A stretch of DNA of 64,000 bases from Streptomyces sp. Ncost-T10-10d (GCF_900091955.1 NZ_FMDF01000099.1:48158-112157); one strand, 5' to 3'. Shown: positions 17,871-26,749, counted from the stretch's first letter. Notes: generated from the sequence alone by a model not told the origin. Numbers and translations are program-made.

Positions 17871-18104
17871 TCAGACTTTGTCGACGATGCCCACCTTCCC
17901 CTCGGCGCGGGCGCAGTGACCGCCGCAGAACCAGTGCCCGTCGACCTCGACCCCCTGACCGATGATCTGGACCCTGCAGTGTTCACAGAGGGGTGCCATG
18001 CGGTGAATGGCGCAGGAGAAGCAGTCGAAGACGTGCACCGCGCCCTGCGCGTGCACCTCGAAGGACATGCCGTAGTCGTTTCCGCAAACCTCGCAACGTG
18101 CCAT
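17871..18104 (-). CDS. Small zinc-ribbon-like protein
   Basis: This 77-residue protein has two CxxC pairs and several further Cys and His: CEVCGNDYG at the start, CFSCAIHRMAPLCEHC in the middle, and WFCGGHC near the end. The layout suggests two small zinc sites. It begins with ATG. It is conserved in Streptomyces, from memory, as a short hypothetical. It lies between the exonuclease and SURF1 genes on the same strand. Function unknown; a structural or nucleic-acid-binding zinc protein is possible. Confidence 0.8.
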   Translation of the reverse strand: MARCEVCGNDYGMSFEVHAQGAVHVFDCFSCAIHRMAPLCEHCRVQIIGQGVEVDGHWFCGGHCARAEGKVGIVDKV

Positions 18105-18168
18105 GCGCCACAGGGTGGGACGCAAGGGCGGCGGCGGGCGAGCGGCGGGCGGGTGAGTCGTCCCCGGT

Positions 18169-19161
18169 TCACTCCGATGACGGCGCGGCCGCCCGCGACG
18201 ACGCCGGCGCCACATCGCGCAACAGATGGGTGAACGCGCTCTCGTCCAGAACCGGGGTACCGAACGACTTCGCCTTCACCGTCTTCGATGTCGCCGAGTC
18301 GGGGTCATTGGTGACGAGCAGGCTGGTCAGCCGGGACACACTGGTCGCCACATGCAGCCCGGCCTCCACGGCCCGGTCCTCCAGCAGCTCACGGTCGACG
18401 GAGGTGTCCCCCGAGAACGCCACCCGCATGCCCTGCATGAGGGGTTTGTCCTTCTCGTACCGTCCGGGGTTCGGATGCGGGCACGCCGGACGCTTGCGCG
18501 AGGGACGCCAGCTGTTCTGACCGTACGAAGGCTGGTAGCCGACCCGCGGTGTGACCGGGGAGTCCGACCACTCGGTCAGCGGCCGGCACTCCAGCAACGG
18601 CAACCGCACCCCGCCCCGCGCCGCCGCATGCAGACTCGGCCGGAATGCCTCGGCCAGCACCCGGGCGTCGTCCAGGGCATGGTGGGCGCGCTGCTGCACG
18701 ACTCCGAAGTGTGCGGCCAGCGACTCCAGCTTGTGGTTGGGCAGCGGCAGCCGCAGCTCCTTGGAGAGCGCGATGGTGCACAGCCGCTGCTCGACGGGGG
18801 CGGTGACCGAGGCCCGTGCGTACTCCCGGGCCAGCATCGACCAGTCGAAAGCGGCGTTGTGCGCGACGAGCACGCGGTTCGCGAGCCGCTCGGAGAGCTG
18901 GGCGGCGACCTCCGGGAAGAGCGGAGCGCCCTCAAGGACATCACTGGTCAGCCCGTGGATCCAGACAGGACCGGGATCACGCTGAGGGTTGACGAGGGTG
19001 TACCAGTGGTCCTCGACATTGCCCTGCGCGTCCAGGCGGTAGACGGCAGCGGACACTATCCGGTCGTCCCGTGCGAGTCCGGTGGTCTCCACGTCGACGA
19101 CCGCGTACCCCTGCGGGTAGGCGGTCGGCCACGGTGCTGCGGTCTGGCGGTCGTCGAGCAT
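18169..19161 (-). CDS. DEDDh exonuclease with C-terminal BRCT-like domain
   Basis: This 330-residue protein has an N-terminal 3'-5' exonuclease domain of the DNA polymerase III epsilon type. Exo I is VDVETTGL (about 22-29, with Asp23 and Glu25), Exo II is LVAHNAAFDW, and Exo III is AHHALDDA with the DEDDh histidine. A Pro/Arg linker leads to a C-terminal BRCT-like domain (about 245-315: GMRVAFSGDTSVDRELLEDR and LLVTNDPDSATSKTVKA). This fusion is common in actinobacteria and is not the replicative epsilon subunit. A repair or DNA-end role is inferred. A GTG two codons upstream is an alternative start. Confidence 0.88.
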   Translation of the reverse strand: MLDDRQTAAPWPTAYPQGYAVVDVETTGLARDDRIVSAAVYRLDAQGNVEDHWYTLVNPQRDPGPVWIHGLTSDVLEGAPLFPEVAAQLSERLANRVLVAHNAAFDWSMLAREYARASVTAPVEQRLCTIALSKELRLPLPNHKLESLAAHFGVVQQRAHHALDDARVLAEAFRPSLHAAARGGVRLPLLECRPLTEWSDSPVTPRVGYQPSYGQNSWRPSRKRPACPHPNPGRYEKDKPLMQGMRVAFSGDTSVDRELLEDRAVEAGLHVATSVSRLTSLLVTNDPDSATSKTVKAKSFGTPVLDESAFTHLLRDVAPASSRAAAPSSE

Positions 19162-19204
19162 GGTCACAGAGAATACGGGCCGCGACTGACAGTCTCCTAT
19201 TCGG

Positions 19205-19879
19205 CTATTCGGCCGTCTCCCGCCCCCGCATGCCGGTTCCGCGGCGCGACCCCTGTTGTACGGGGCCCGCCAGCAGCCCCTCCACCAGGGCCCGTACGGA
19301 ATCCGCGAACAGCCGGTCCGGGTCGGCGGGCCGGGCCAGTGCGCGGGCCAGTGCCGGGTCGTCGTCCGCGGTGGACGCGGTCCACAGATCTCCCTCGCCG
19401 GGTGACTGGACGGGGGACCGCTCCCGGTTGCGTTCCACGAGCAGGAAGCCGACGGTCTGGAACTGCACCGCCCGCACCGCTGCCGCCGCCCGCGCCCCGC
19501 GCAGCCCCGCGGCGTGCACCTCGTGGACGAGGGCCTGTTGCGCGGGGAGGAACATCCGCTCGGTGAGCCCTCGTTCGTGAACCATCGCGATCAGATGCGG
19601 CCTGGCCCGCAGTTCGCGGCGCAGGCCGCGGGCGACGGAGACGATGCGGGCCGCCGGGGTCCGGCCGGCCGGACGGAGGATGCCCATCTCCTGCACGGTG
19701 CGCTCGACGAGGGCGTCCAGCAGCGATTCACGATTGCCGACGTGCCAGTAGATCGACGTGACCGCGGTGCCCAGTTCCGCGGCGAGAGCGCGCATGGTGA
19801 GGGCCTGCGGGCCGTGCCGCTTCACCAGGGCGCCGGCCGTGTCGAGGACCTCTTCGCGGGTCAGTGACGATCGCGCCAC
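19205..19879 (-). CDS. TetR-family transcriptional regulator
   Basis: This 224-residue regulator has an N-terminal DNA-binding domain (about 8-55, LTREEVLDTAGALVKRHG and TSIYWHVGNRESLLDALVER) and a TetR-type C-terminal ligand domain. It is divergent from the decarboxylase operon and shares the 148-bp intergenic region, which carries a perfect inverted repeat. It should therefore repress that operon and perhaps itself. The ligand is probably a substrate or intermediate of the pathway, by analogy only. Start is GTG. Confidence 0.88.
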   Translation of the reverse strand: MARSSLTREEVLDTAGALVKRHGPQALTMRALAAELGTAVTSIYWHVGNRESLLDALVERTVQEMGILRPAGRTPAARIVSVARGLRRELRARPHLIAMVHERGLTERMFLPAQQALVHEVHAAGLRGARAAAAVRAVQFQTVGFLLVERNRERSPVQSPGEGDLWTASTADDDPALARALARPADPDRLFADSVRALVEGLLAGPVQQGSRRGTGMRGRETAE

Positions 19880-19940
19880 AGCGCTCCTTGATTCTCGAAC
19901 TCCGTTATGTGCATGCCTATTTACCCTTCATCGGCGTCGG

Positions 19941-19955
19941 TGTAACTGTGTTACA
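19941..19955. promoter_or_regulatory. Candidate operator for the divergent TetR regulator
   Basis: TGTAAC-TGT-GTTACA is a perfect 6-bp inverted repeat with a 3-nt spacer. It lies in the divergent region 62 nt before the TetR start and 73 nt before the decarboxylase start. It stands out as AT-rich in high-GC surroundings. This is the expected place and size for a TetR-family operator. Confidence 0.6.
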
Positions 19956-20027
19956 GAACCGCACGGAGAACCGAGACACCGAGACACGGAGAACCGATTC
20001 ACGGACGACCGAGAAGGGTGGTACGGC

Positions 20028-20828
20028 ATGGCACGTGTACGGTACGGCGCGCGCACCGAGGCCGAGATCGCGGCGGCCCGCGCGGCCCGCTCCACACTCC
20101 CCGACATCTGGTCCACCGGCGTGGTGGCCCTCTGGGAGAGCGACCCCGACGCGGTGGCGGCCGTCCTCCCGCCGCCCCTCAAGCCCGCGCAGCGCCCGCT
20201 CGTCCGGGCCGGCATCAGTACGGTCGAACTCCCCGGCTACCCACTCGGTGCGGGCTCCGTCGCCGTCGCCGCCGTCCACGACGGCCACGAGGGCTGGTAC
20301 CCGCTCGTCATGCCGATGACCCATGAACGGGCTCTGATCGGCGGCCGTGAGGTGTTCGGCGAACCGAAGAAGCTCGGCGAGGTGACCGTCGAACGCGACG
20401 GCCTCGTCGTCCGTGCCGCGCTCGCCCGGCACGGCATCGCGTTCGTCGAGGTGCGCGGCGCGGTCAGCGGGCCGCTCCCGCTGCCCCCGCCGACGGCCAA
20501 GCTCGACTTCTACTTCAAATTCCTGCCCGCGGTGGACGGTGAGGGCTTCGACTCCGACCCCGTCCTGATCCACTGCACCCGTCACGAGAAGGTCCGCAGA
20601 CTGGAACGCATCTCGGGCGACGTGGTGCTGCGCGAGTCGATGTACGACCCGGTCGCCGATCTCCCCGTACGACGGCTGGTCGACCTCACCATCGGTGAGA
20701 AGACCAGCGACCAACAGGGCAGGGCCGTGGAGCGGGTGAGCGCCGAAGCTCTGCTGCCGTACATCCACCAGCGTTACGACGACCCGCAGCAGATCCACGA
20801 CGGCCCGCCGGAAGGAAGCGTCCGATGA
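20028..20828 (+). CDS. Acetoacetate-decarboxylase-like enzyme
   Basis: This 266-residue protein belongs to the acetoacetate decarboxylase superfamily. Those enzymes use a Schiff-base lysine for decarboxylation or related aldol/dehydration chemistry. The active-site motif FGEPKKLGEV with the paired lysines at about 114-115 is intact, and an N-terminal RSTLPDIWSTGV precedes the beta-barrel. The ATG has GAAGGGTGG upstream. Its stop overlaps the start of the next SDR gene (ATGA). Context suggests a 2-keto or beta-keto acid intermediate in a catabolic route; the actual substrate is unknown. Confidence 0.83.
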   Translation: MARVRYGARTEAEIAAARAARSTLPDIWSTGVVALWESDPDAVAAVLPPPLKPAQRPLVRAGISTVELPGYPLGAGSVAVAAVHDGHEGWYPLVMPMTHERALIGGREVFGEPKKLGEVTVERDGLVVRAALARHGIAFVEVRGAVSGPLPLPPPTAKLDFYFKFLPAVDGEGFDSDPVLIHCTRHEKVRRLERISGDVVLRESMYDPVADLPVRRLVDLTIGEKTSDQQGRAVERVSAEALLPYIHQRYDDPQQIHDGPPEGSVR

Positions 20829-21709
20829 GACTGGAGGAGGGTCAGGTCGCCGTCGTCACCGGCGCCGCGAGCGGCATCGGCCTGGCGATGGCACGCAGGT
20901 TCGCTGCCGAGGGGCTGAAGGTCGTCCTCGCCGATGTGGAGGAGGGCGCGCTCGACAAGGCGGCGGGCGAACTGCGCCGGGACGGTGCGCGGGTGCTGGC
21001 CCGGGCCGTCGACGTCGGCGAGCGGGAATCCGTACAGGCCCTGGCCGAAGCCGCGTACGACACCTTCGGCGCCGTGCATGTGCTGTGCAACAACGCCGGT
21101 GTCGGCTCCGGGGCCGAGGGCCGGATGTGGGAGCACGAGCCGAACGACTGGAAGTGGGCGTTCGCGGTCAATGTGTGGGGTGTCTTCCACGGCATCCAGG
21201 CGTTCGTGCCGCGCATGATCGCGGACGGCGGCCCCGGCCATGTCGTCAACACCTCGTCCGGCGACGGCGGGATCGCCCCGCTGCCGACCGCCTCCGTGTA
21301 CGCGGTCACCAAGTCCGCCGTCGTCACGATGACCGAGTCGCTGTACGCACATCTGAAGGCGGATGGCGCGCCGGTCGGCGCCTCGGTGCTCTTCCCCGGC
21401 CCGCACATGCTCCGTACCGGGCTGTGGGAGTCGTACCGCAACCGGCCCGAGCGGTACGCCAAGGAGCGGCCGCGCCGGACCCCGTACCGCAGCCTCGACC
21501 AGTGGGAGTCCGCCATGCGGGCAGCGGGCCACGAGGTGGAGTTCACCCCGGTGGAGGACGTCGCGGGGACCGTCGTGGACGGGATACGTGCCGACCGCTT
21601 CTGGATGCTGCCGGACAGCGAGCGCAGCGACCGGCAGATCCGTGCCAGGTCGCAGTCGATGCTCGACCGGACCAACCCGTCGTACCTGGAGAGCTTCGTA
21701 CTCGACTGA
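20825..21709 (+). CDS. SDR-family oxidoreductase in the decarboxylase operon
   Basis: This 294-residue classical-type SDR has TGAASGIG (about 13-20), NNAG, and an intact YAVTK catalytic motif. A C-terminal extension of about 40 residues follows (FTPVEDVAGTVVDGIRADRF and onwards), making it longer than the usual 250. It overlaps the decarboxylase stop and is followed after 10 nt by the first amidohydrolase. It probably oxidises or reduces a hydroxy or keto group of the pathway substrate using NAD(P). Confidence 0.86.
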   Translation: MRLEEGQVAVVTGAASGIGLAMARRFAAEGLKVVLADVEEGALDKAAGELRRDGARVLARAVDVGERESVQALAEAAYDTFGAVHVLCNNAGVGSGAEGRMWEHEPNDWKWAFAVNVWGVFHGIQAFVPRMIADGGPGHVVNTSSGDGGIAPLPTASVYAVTKSAVVTMTESLYAHLKADGAPVGASVLFPGPHMLRTGLWESYRNRPERYAKERPRRTPYRSLDQWESAMRAAGHEVEFTPVEDVAGTVVDGIRADRFWMLPDSERSDRQIRARSQSMLDRTNPSYLESFVLD

Positions 21710-21719
21710 GGAGCGAGCG

Positions 21720-22997
21720 ATGACCGACGACCCGTACCTGATCATCTCCTCCGACTGCCACGCCGGGCTGCCCACCGAGGAGTACCGGCCCTATCTCGAC
21801 CCCCGCTTCCACCGGGAGTTCGACGACTTCCTCGCCGGGCGCGACCGCCGCCGCGAGGAGATGACCCGCCTCGGTGTACGCAACGAGGCCTTCGCCGACA
21901 AGTGGTTCCACGACAACGAGGAAGGACTCAAGGGCGGTTGGGACGCCGCACAGCGTCTCAAGGAGCTCGACGGCGACGGGGTGGCGGCCGAGGTCGTCTT
22001 CCCGGACGCGGACGCCGTCGACAGCCGGACCGCCGCCCCGTTCGGCGTCGGCCTCGGCCTCTCCGGCGACCAGGACCCGGATCTCGGCATGGCGGGCGCG
22101 CAGGCCCACAACCGGTGGCTCGCCGAATTCGTCTCGCAGAACCCCGAACGCCACTGCGGCGTCGCCCTGTTGCCCGTCACCGGCGAGGTCGACCGGGTCG
22201 TCGCCGAGATCCACCGGGCCAAGGAGTCCGGACTCGGGGCGCTGATGATCCCCTCCATGTGGGTCGACAAGGCCCCGTACCACGACCGCCGTTACGACCC
22301 TGTGTGGGCGGCCGCCGCCGAGACGGGGATGCCGGTGGTCACCCACTCCGGCGCGGCCCCGCGCCACGAGTACGGCGACCACCTCGGGATCTATGTCTCC
22401 GAGGTCACCTGGTGGCCTTCCCGCCCGCTCTGGTTCCTCCTCTGGTCGGGCGCCTTCGAACGCCATCCCGGGCTGAGGTTCGGCGTCGCCGAGTCCGGCT
22501 GCTGGTGGCTGCCGAACCTCCTCTGGTTCATGGACCGGCTCTACCTCGGCGCCCACGGCGGAAAGAAGCTCTCCCCGTTCGCCGAACTGAAGCGGCCCCC
22601 GCACGAGTACCTCGACCGCCAGGTCTTCATCTGCGCCACCAACACCAAACGCCGCGAACTCGCCCAGCGGTACGAGATCGGCGTCGACAACATCCTGTGG
22701 GGCAGCGACTTCCCGCACCCCGAAGGCACCTGGCCGAACACCGCGAACTGGCTGCGCAACACCTTCCACGACATCCCGGTGGCCGAGACCCGCCGCATGC
22801 TGGGCCTAGCCGCGGCCGAGGTCTTCGGCTTCGACACGGCGAAGCTCGCCCCGATCGCCGAGCGCATCGGCCCCACACCCGAGGACCTGGGCCAGAGCGC
22901 CGACCAGACAGCGGTCGAGGCGTCCTGGGCCAGATCGCGCGAAGTGGGCCGGCACTGGCTGACCGACCACGACTTCCCGGTCCTGGGGGTTCAGTGA
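21720..22997 (+). CDS. Amidohydrolase 2 (ACMSD-like) family protein, copy 1
   Basis: This 425-residue TIM-barrel protein of the amidohydrolase-2 group includes enzymes such as aminocarboxymuconate-semialdehyde decarboxylase and related hydrolases. The first metal-binding position is SSDCHAG rather than the classic HxH. Later ligands appear in VVTHSG and in ILWGSDFPHPEG near residue 322. A GAGGAG-type RBS precedes the ATG. Its TGA overlaps the ATG of a second, clearly homologous gene. It shares IISSDCHAG and AHNRWLAEF with copy 2. Substrate unknown. Confidence 0.84.
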   Translation: MTDDPYLIISSDCHAGLPTEEYRPYLDPRFHREFDDFLAGRDRRREEMTRLGVRNEAFADKWFHDNEEGLKGGWDAAQRLKELDGDGVAAEVVFPDADAVDSRTAAPFGVGLGLSGDQDPDLGMAGAQAHNRWLAEFVSQNPERHCGVALLPVTGEVDRVVAEIHRAKESGLGALMIPSMWVDKAPYHDRRYDPVWAAAAETGMPVVTHSGAAPRHEYGDHLGIYVSEVTWWPSRPLWFLLWSGAFERHPGLRFGVAESGCWWLPNLLWFMDRLYLGAHGGKKLSPFAELKRPPHEYLDRQVFICATNTKRRELAQRYEIGVDNILWGSDFPHPEGTWPNTANWLRNTFHDIPVAETRRMLGLAAAEVFGFDTAKLAPIAERIGPTPEDLGQSADQTAVEASWARSREVGRHWLTDHDFPVLGVQ

Positions 22998-24232
22998 TGG
23001 ACCGGCACATGGACCGCTACACGGTCATCTCCGCCGACTGCCATGCCGGAGCCGATCTCCTCGACTACAGGCCCTACCTGGAAGCGAAGTACCACGACGA
23101 CTTCGACGCGTGGGCGGCGACCTACGTCAATCCGTACGAGGACCTCCTCGCAGACACCGCAGACCGCAACTGGAACTCCGCACGCCGCGTCGCGGAGCTG
23201 GAGGCGGACGGCATCGTGGCGGAGGTCCTCTTCCCCAACACCATCCCGCCGTTCTTCCCCTCCGCCTCCCTGATGGCGCCCGCGCCGTCGCAGACGGAGT
23301 ACGAACAGCGCTGGGCCGGCCTGCGCGCCCACAACCGCTGGCTCGCCGACTTCTGCGCGCAGGTACCGGGCCGGCGCGCGGGCGTGGCACAGATCCTTCT
23401 CAACGACCCGGCGGAAGCGGTCCGCGAGGTCCGCCGCATCAAGGCCGCCGGCCTGACCGGCGGCATCCTGCTGCCCGGGGCCCCGCCAGGCTCCGGGATT
23501 CCTGAGCTGTACTCGCAGGTGTACGACCCACTGTGGGCGGTCTGCGAGGAACTGGACGTACCGGTGAACCATCACGGCGGCTCGGCCTCCCCGCCGCTCG
23601 GCGACGAACCGGCCGCCCGCGCCGTCTTCATGGTGGAGACGACCTGGTTCTCGCACCGGGCGCTGTGGCACCTGGTCTTCGGCGGAGCGTTCCGCCGCCA
23701 CCCCGGGCTGAAACTGGTCCTCACCGAACAGGGCTCCGGCTGGATCCCGGGTGTCGTGGAGATGCTGGACTACTACCACGGACGGCTGGTCGCGGCGGCG
23801 ACCCGGGCACCCACCGCCGAGTCCAAATTCGGTGCGGGGCTCGCCGCTTCGATGGGGAACAGCCCCAGTGAGGTCTGGCGCGACAACTGCTACGTGGGCG
23901 CCAGCTTCATGCGGCCGCACGAGGTGCCGCTGCGCGACCGGATCGGCCTCGACAAGATCATGTGGGGCAGCGACTATCCGCACGACGAGGGGACCGCCCC
24001 GTACTCACGGGAGGGCCTGCGGATCGCGTACGCGGGCCTGCCGCCCGAGGAGATCGCGGCCATGGTCGGCGGCAACGCCGCGCGCGTCTACGGGTTCGAC
24101 CTGGCGGCGCTCGACCGCATCGCGGCCAGGGTCGGCCCGACGGTCGGGGAGATCGCCGAGCCGCTGAAGGAGGTTCCGCCGGACGCGACCAGCCCCGCCT
24201 TCGCGCCGGGCGGGTCGGTACGCGTCTGGTGA
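22997..24232 (+). CDS. Amidohydrolase 2 (ACMSD-like) family protein, copy 2
   Basis: This 411-residue homologue of the preceding gene has the same landmarks: VISADCHAGADLLDYRPYL, AHNRWLADF, VNHHGGSASPP and IMWGSDYPHDEG. The two presumably arose by tandem duplication and then diverged. They may act on different intermediates or form a heteromer. It is the last gene of the four-gene unit and overlaps copy 1 by one base (TGATG). The next gene, a VIT-family transporter, begins 25 nt later and might be cotranscribed but looks functionally unrelated. Confidence 0.84.
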   Translation: MDRHMDRYTVISADCHAGADLLDYRPYLEAKYHDDFDAWAATYVNPYEDLLADTADRNWNSARRVAELEADGIVAEVLFPNTIPPFFPSASLMAPAPSQTEYEQRWAGLRAHNRWLADFCAQVPGRRAGVAQILLNDPAEAVREVRRIKAAGLTGGILLPGAPPGSGIPELYSQVYDPLWAVCEELDVPVNHHGGSASPPLGDEPAARAVFMVETTWFSHRALWHLVFGGAFRRHPGLKLVLTEQGSGWIPGVVEMLDYYHGRLVAAATRAPTAESKFGAGLAASMGNSPSEVWRDNCYVGASFMRPHEVPLRDRIGLDKIMWGSDYPHDEGTAPYSREGLRIAYAGLPPEEIAAMVGGNAARVYGFDLAALDRIAARVGPTVGEIAEPLKEVPPDATSPAFAPGGSVRVW

Positions 24233-24257
24233 CCGGACGGGGTGAGACCATCCCCGG

Positions 24258-24971
24258 GTGACGGATACCCAGGCGCATGACGAAGCGCACGGCAATGGGC
24301 TCGGCGCGCGGCTGAACTGGCTGCGCGCCGCGGTCCTCGGCGCCAACGACGGCGTGGTCTCCACCGCGGGCCTGGTCGTCGGCGTGGCCGGCGCCACCGG
24401 CGACCGCGGCGCTCTGCTCACGGCAGGCCTGGCCGGACTGCTGGCGGGGTCCATGTCTATGGCGGCGGGCGAGTACGTATCGGTCTCCACCCAGCGCGAT
24501 TCGGAGCGGGCCGCGCTGGCGACGGAGAAACGCGAGCTGGCGGAGACCCCGGAGGCCGAACTCGTCGAACTCACCGGCCTGTTGGAGAGCAAGGGTCTGA
24601 GCCGGGAAGTCGCCCGCGAGGCCGCCCTCCAGCTCACCGAACGCGATGCGCTGCGCGCCCACGCGGAGGTCGAGCTGGGCATCGACCCGGACGAGCTGAC
24701 GAACCCGTGGCATGCGGCGGGCGCGAGCTTCCTGGCGTTCACGGTGGGCGCGCTGCTGCCCCTGCTGGCGATCGTGCTGCCCCCGGCGTCGCTGCGGCTC
24801 CTGGTGACCGTGCTGTCGGTACTGGCGGCGCTGGCATTGACGGGCTGGTGGAGCGCACGGCTGGGCGACGCGGCACCGTGGCGGGCGGTGCTGCGGAACA
24901 TGGGCGGGGGAGCGGTGGCGATGGCGGTCACCTACGCGGCGGGGGAGTTGTTGGGGGCGGTGGGGGTTTAG
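24258..24971 (+). CDS. VIT1/CCC1-family transporter (iron/manganese type)
   Basis: This 237-residue membrane protein has the family opening WLRAAVLGANDGVVSTAGLV and SMAAGEYVSVSTQRDSERA, then a hydrophilic middle region with many Glu, and paired C-terminal helices. The family moves Fe2+ or Mn2+ out of the cytoplasm or into stores. Start is GTG. The stop overlaps the convergent end of the NACHT remnant by a few bases. It follows the amidohydrolase operon closely, but nothing links the functions. Confidence 0.88.
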   Translation: MTDTQAHDEAHGNGLGARLNWLRAAVLGANDGVVSTAGLVVGVAGATGDRGALLTAGLAGLLAGSMSMAAGEYVSVSTQRDSERAALATEKRELAETPEAELVELTGLLESKGLSREVAREAALQLTERDALRAHAEVELGIDPDELTNPWHAAGASFLAFTVGALLPLLAIVLPPASLRLLVTVLSVLAALALTGWWSARLGDAAPWRAVLRNMGGGAVAMAVTYAAGELLGAVGV

Positions 24972-25712
24972 GGGCGGCGGACGATGCGCTCGGGCGGGAA
25001 GAGTTCGGTGCCGGTGGCCACGGTGTCGTTCCAGAGTGTGATGGTCGGGTTCTCCAGATCGGCCAGCGGGGAGATGTCCACAGGGCCCGCCTGGTCGAAG
25101 CGCGCGGCAGCTGCATCCGCCGGTCCCGGTTCAGCGCGCACATCAGCGGATTGGTCGCCAGCCGGCCCAGATCCCGGCGCATTCCGACCGCCCGCCGCAG
25201 CGAGCCCTCGTACGTGTCGAGCTGCGCACGGTCGTCGTCGGACAGGCACTCCGCCCTCGCCGCGTCGTGCCAGTGCCCGATGAACGCGCGGATGTCGTCC
25301 CGCTCCATCGGCAGCAACGAGTGTGCGACGAAGCCCTGCTGCCCCAGCCACCCGTCCGGGACGGCGGACGGGCGGGTCGTGACCACGTAGCGGGCCTGGG
25401 GGTACGCCGCGATCAGGTCCTTGAGCCAGCGCTCGGTCCGGTTGCGCAGCCGCATCGGAACCTCGTCCACCCCGTCGACCAGGACGAGCGCCCGGCCCTC
25501 GGCCAGCAGCCGGTCCGCCCACCCCGCGGGCGCCGAGCCGTGCAGCGGAACCCCGGTCGTGCGCAGGAACTCGTCCGGGGCGGGCAAGGTCTCGTACGAC
25601 GTGAAAGCGCGCAGCCGAAGGACGAACGGTACGCAGCGAGCTTCGGCGCCACCAGCGACCTGGTGATCGTGCCGATCACCGTCGTGGCCAGCCGAAGCAT
25701 CGCAACTTCCAT
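24968..25712 (-). pseudogene. Remnant of a NACHT-domain NTPase gene
   Basis: Three collinear pieces in different frames look like one decayed gene. The first starts at the ATG at 25712 (MEVAMLRLATTVIGTITRSL). The second, after a frame change around 25625-25650, holds VPFVLRLRAF, the Walker B motif LVLVDGVDEVP and the TTRPSA sensor region, and runs to MQLPR. After a second frame change near 25100-25110, the last piece encodes DISPLADLENPTITLWNDT to a stop at 24968. Walker A and most of the C-terminal half are missing, so at least two deletions occurred. NACHT NTPases of this kind often serve in phage defence or signalling. The intact ancestor would have been several hundred residues longer. 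Confidence 0.7.
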
Positions 25713-25870
25713 ACTCTGCACGGCAGTTCCTCCCCCACGGAAGCTCCAGTACAGGGATCGTACGACGCCCGTATTGGCAGAAGTCACCAAAGACTGCTGA
25801 CACCGCGTCTCGCATACTTGTTGGTAACAACGTCTAGTCCCCGGCCGACCTGCGGCTCTACGGTGCTCGC

Positions 25871-26749
25871 ATGCCGCCGAACCTGCCCGATGTCGTGCTC
25901 TGGTCCATACCGGCCTTCGTCCTGCTCACTGTCCTCGAAATGGCCCTCCACCACTTCCATCCCGATGACGAAGCCGCCGGGTACGAGGCGAAGGACGCCG
26001 TCACCAGCATCACCATGGGGCTCGGCAGCCTGGCTTTCGACCTGCTGTGGAAAGTGCCCATCGTCGCGATCTACACCGCGGTCTACGAGCTGACCCCGCT
26101 CCGGGTCCCCGTGCTGTGGTGGACCGTCCTGCTGATGCTGCTCGCCCAGGACTTCTTCTACTACTGGTCGCACCGGGGCCACCACATCATCCGGATTCTC
26201 TGGGCCTGCCATGTGGTCCACCACTCGAGCCGGAAGTTCAACCTCTCCACCGCGCTGCGCCAGCCCTGGACGTCGCTGACCGTCTGGCCGTTCTATGTGC
26301 CGCTCATCGCCTGCGGTGTCCATCCGGCCGCGCTCGCCTTCTGCTCGTCGGCGAACCTCGTCTACCAGTTCTGGGTGCACACGGAGCGCATCGACAAACT
26401 CCCCAGGCCCTTCGAGTACGTACTGAACACGCCCTCCCACCACCGGGTGCACCACGCGTCGCAGGGCGGCTATCTGGACCGGAACTTCGGCGGCATCCTG
26501 ATCCTGTGGGACCGGCTCTTCGGGTCCTTCACCGCCGAGACGGAGCGGCCCGTGTTCGGCCTCACCAAGAACATCGACACATTCAATCCGCTCCGTGTCG
26601 CCACTCATGAGTACGCCGCCATCGCCCGCGACGTGCGGGCGGCGGGCAGCTGGAGCGAGCGGGCCGGGCGGATCTTCCGCGGGCCCGGCTGGCAGCCGGC
26701 CGGAACGGCCGCCCGTACGGCCCTCCCCGCCCAGGAGCGCACCGGATGA
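25871..26749 (+). CDS. Sterol desaturase/fatty acid hydroxylase superfamily protein
   Basis: This 292-residue integral membrane protein carries the di-iron histidine boxes of the family: HRGHH, HVVHH and HHRVHH. They sit between four or more membrane helices. Such enzymes hydroxylate or desaturate lipids, sterols or carotenoids. The stop of the gene overlaps the start of the YhhN gene (ATGA), so the two are coupled, suggesting membrane-lipid metabolism. Length is typical. The substrate is unknown. Confidence 0.87.
   Translation: MPPNLPDVVLWSIPAFVLLTVLEMALHHFHPDDEAAGYEAKDAVTSITMGLGSLAFDLLWKVPIVAIYTAVYELTPLRVPVLWWTVLLMLLAQDFFYYWSHRGHHIIRILWACHVVHHSSRKFNLSTALRQPWTSLTVWPFYVPLIACGVHPAALAFCSSANLVYQFWVHTERIDKLPRPFEYVLNTPSHHRVHHASQGGYLDRNFGGILILWDRLFGSFTAETERPVFGLTKNIDTFNPLRVATHEYAAIARDVRAAGSWSERAGRIFRGPGWQPAGTAARTALPAQERTG

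Noticed and set aside
20028..24232. Biosynthetic gene cluster for a natural product
   Set aside because: There is no synthase, carrier protein, tailoring transferase or exporter. The enzymes present are typical of catabolism.
24258..24971. VIT-family gene as fifth member of the amidohydrolase operon
   Set aside because: Spacing would allow cotranscription, but metal transport has no evident link to the enzymes, so I keep it separate.
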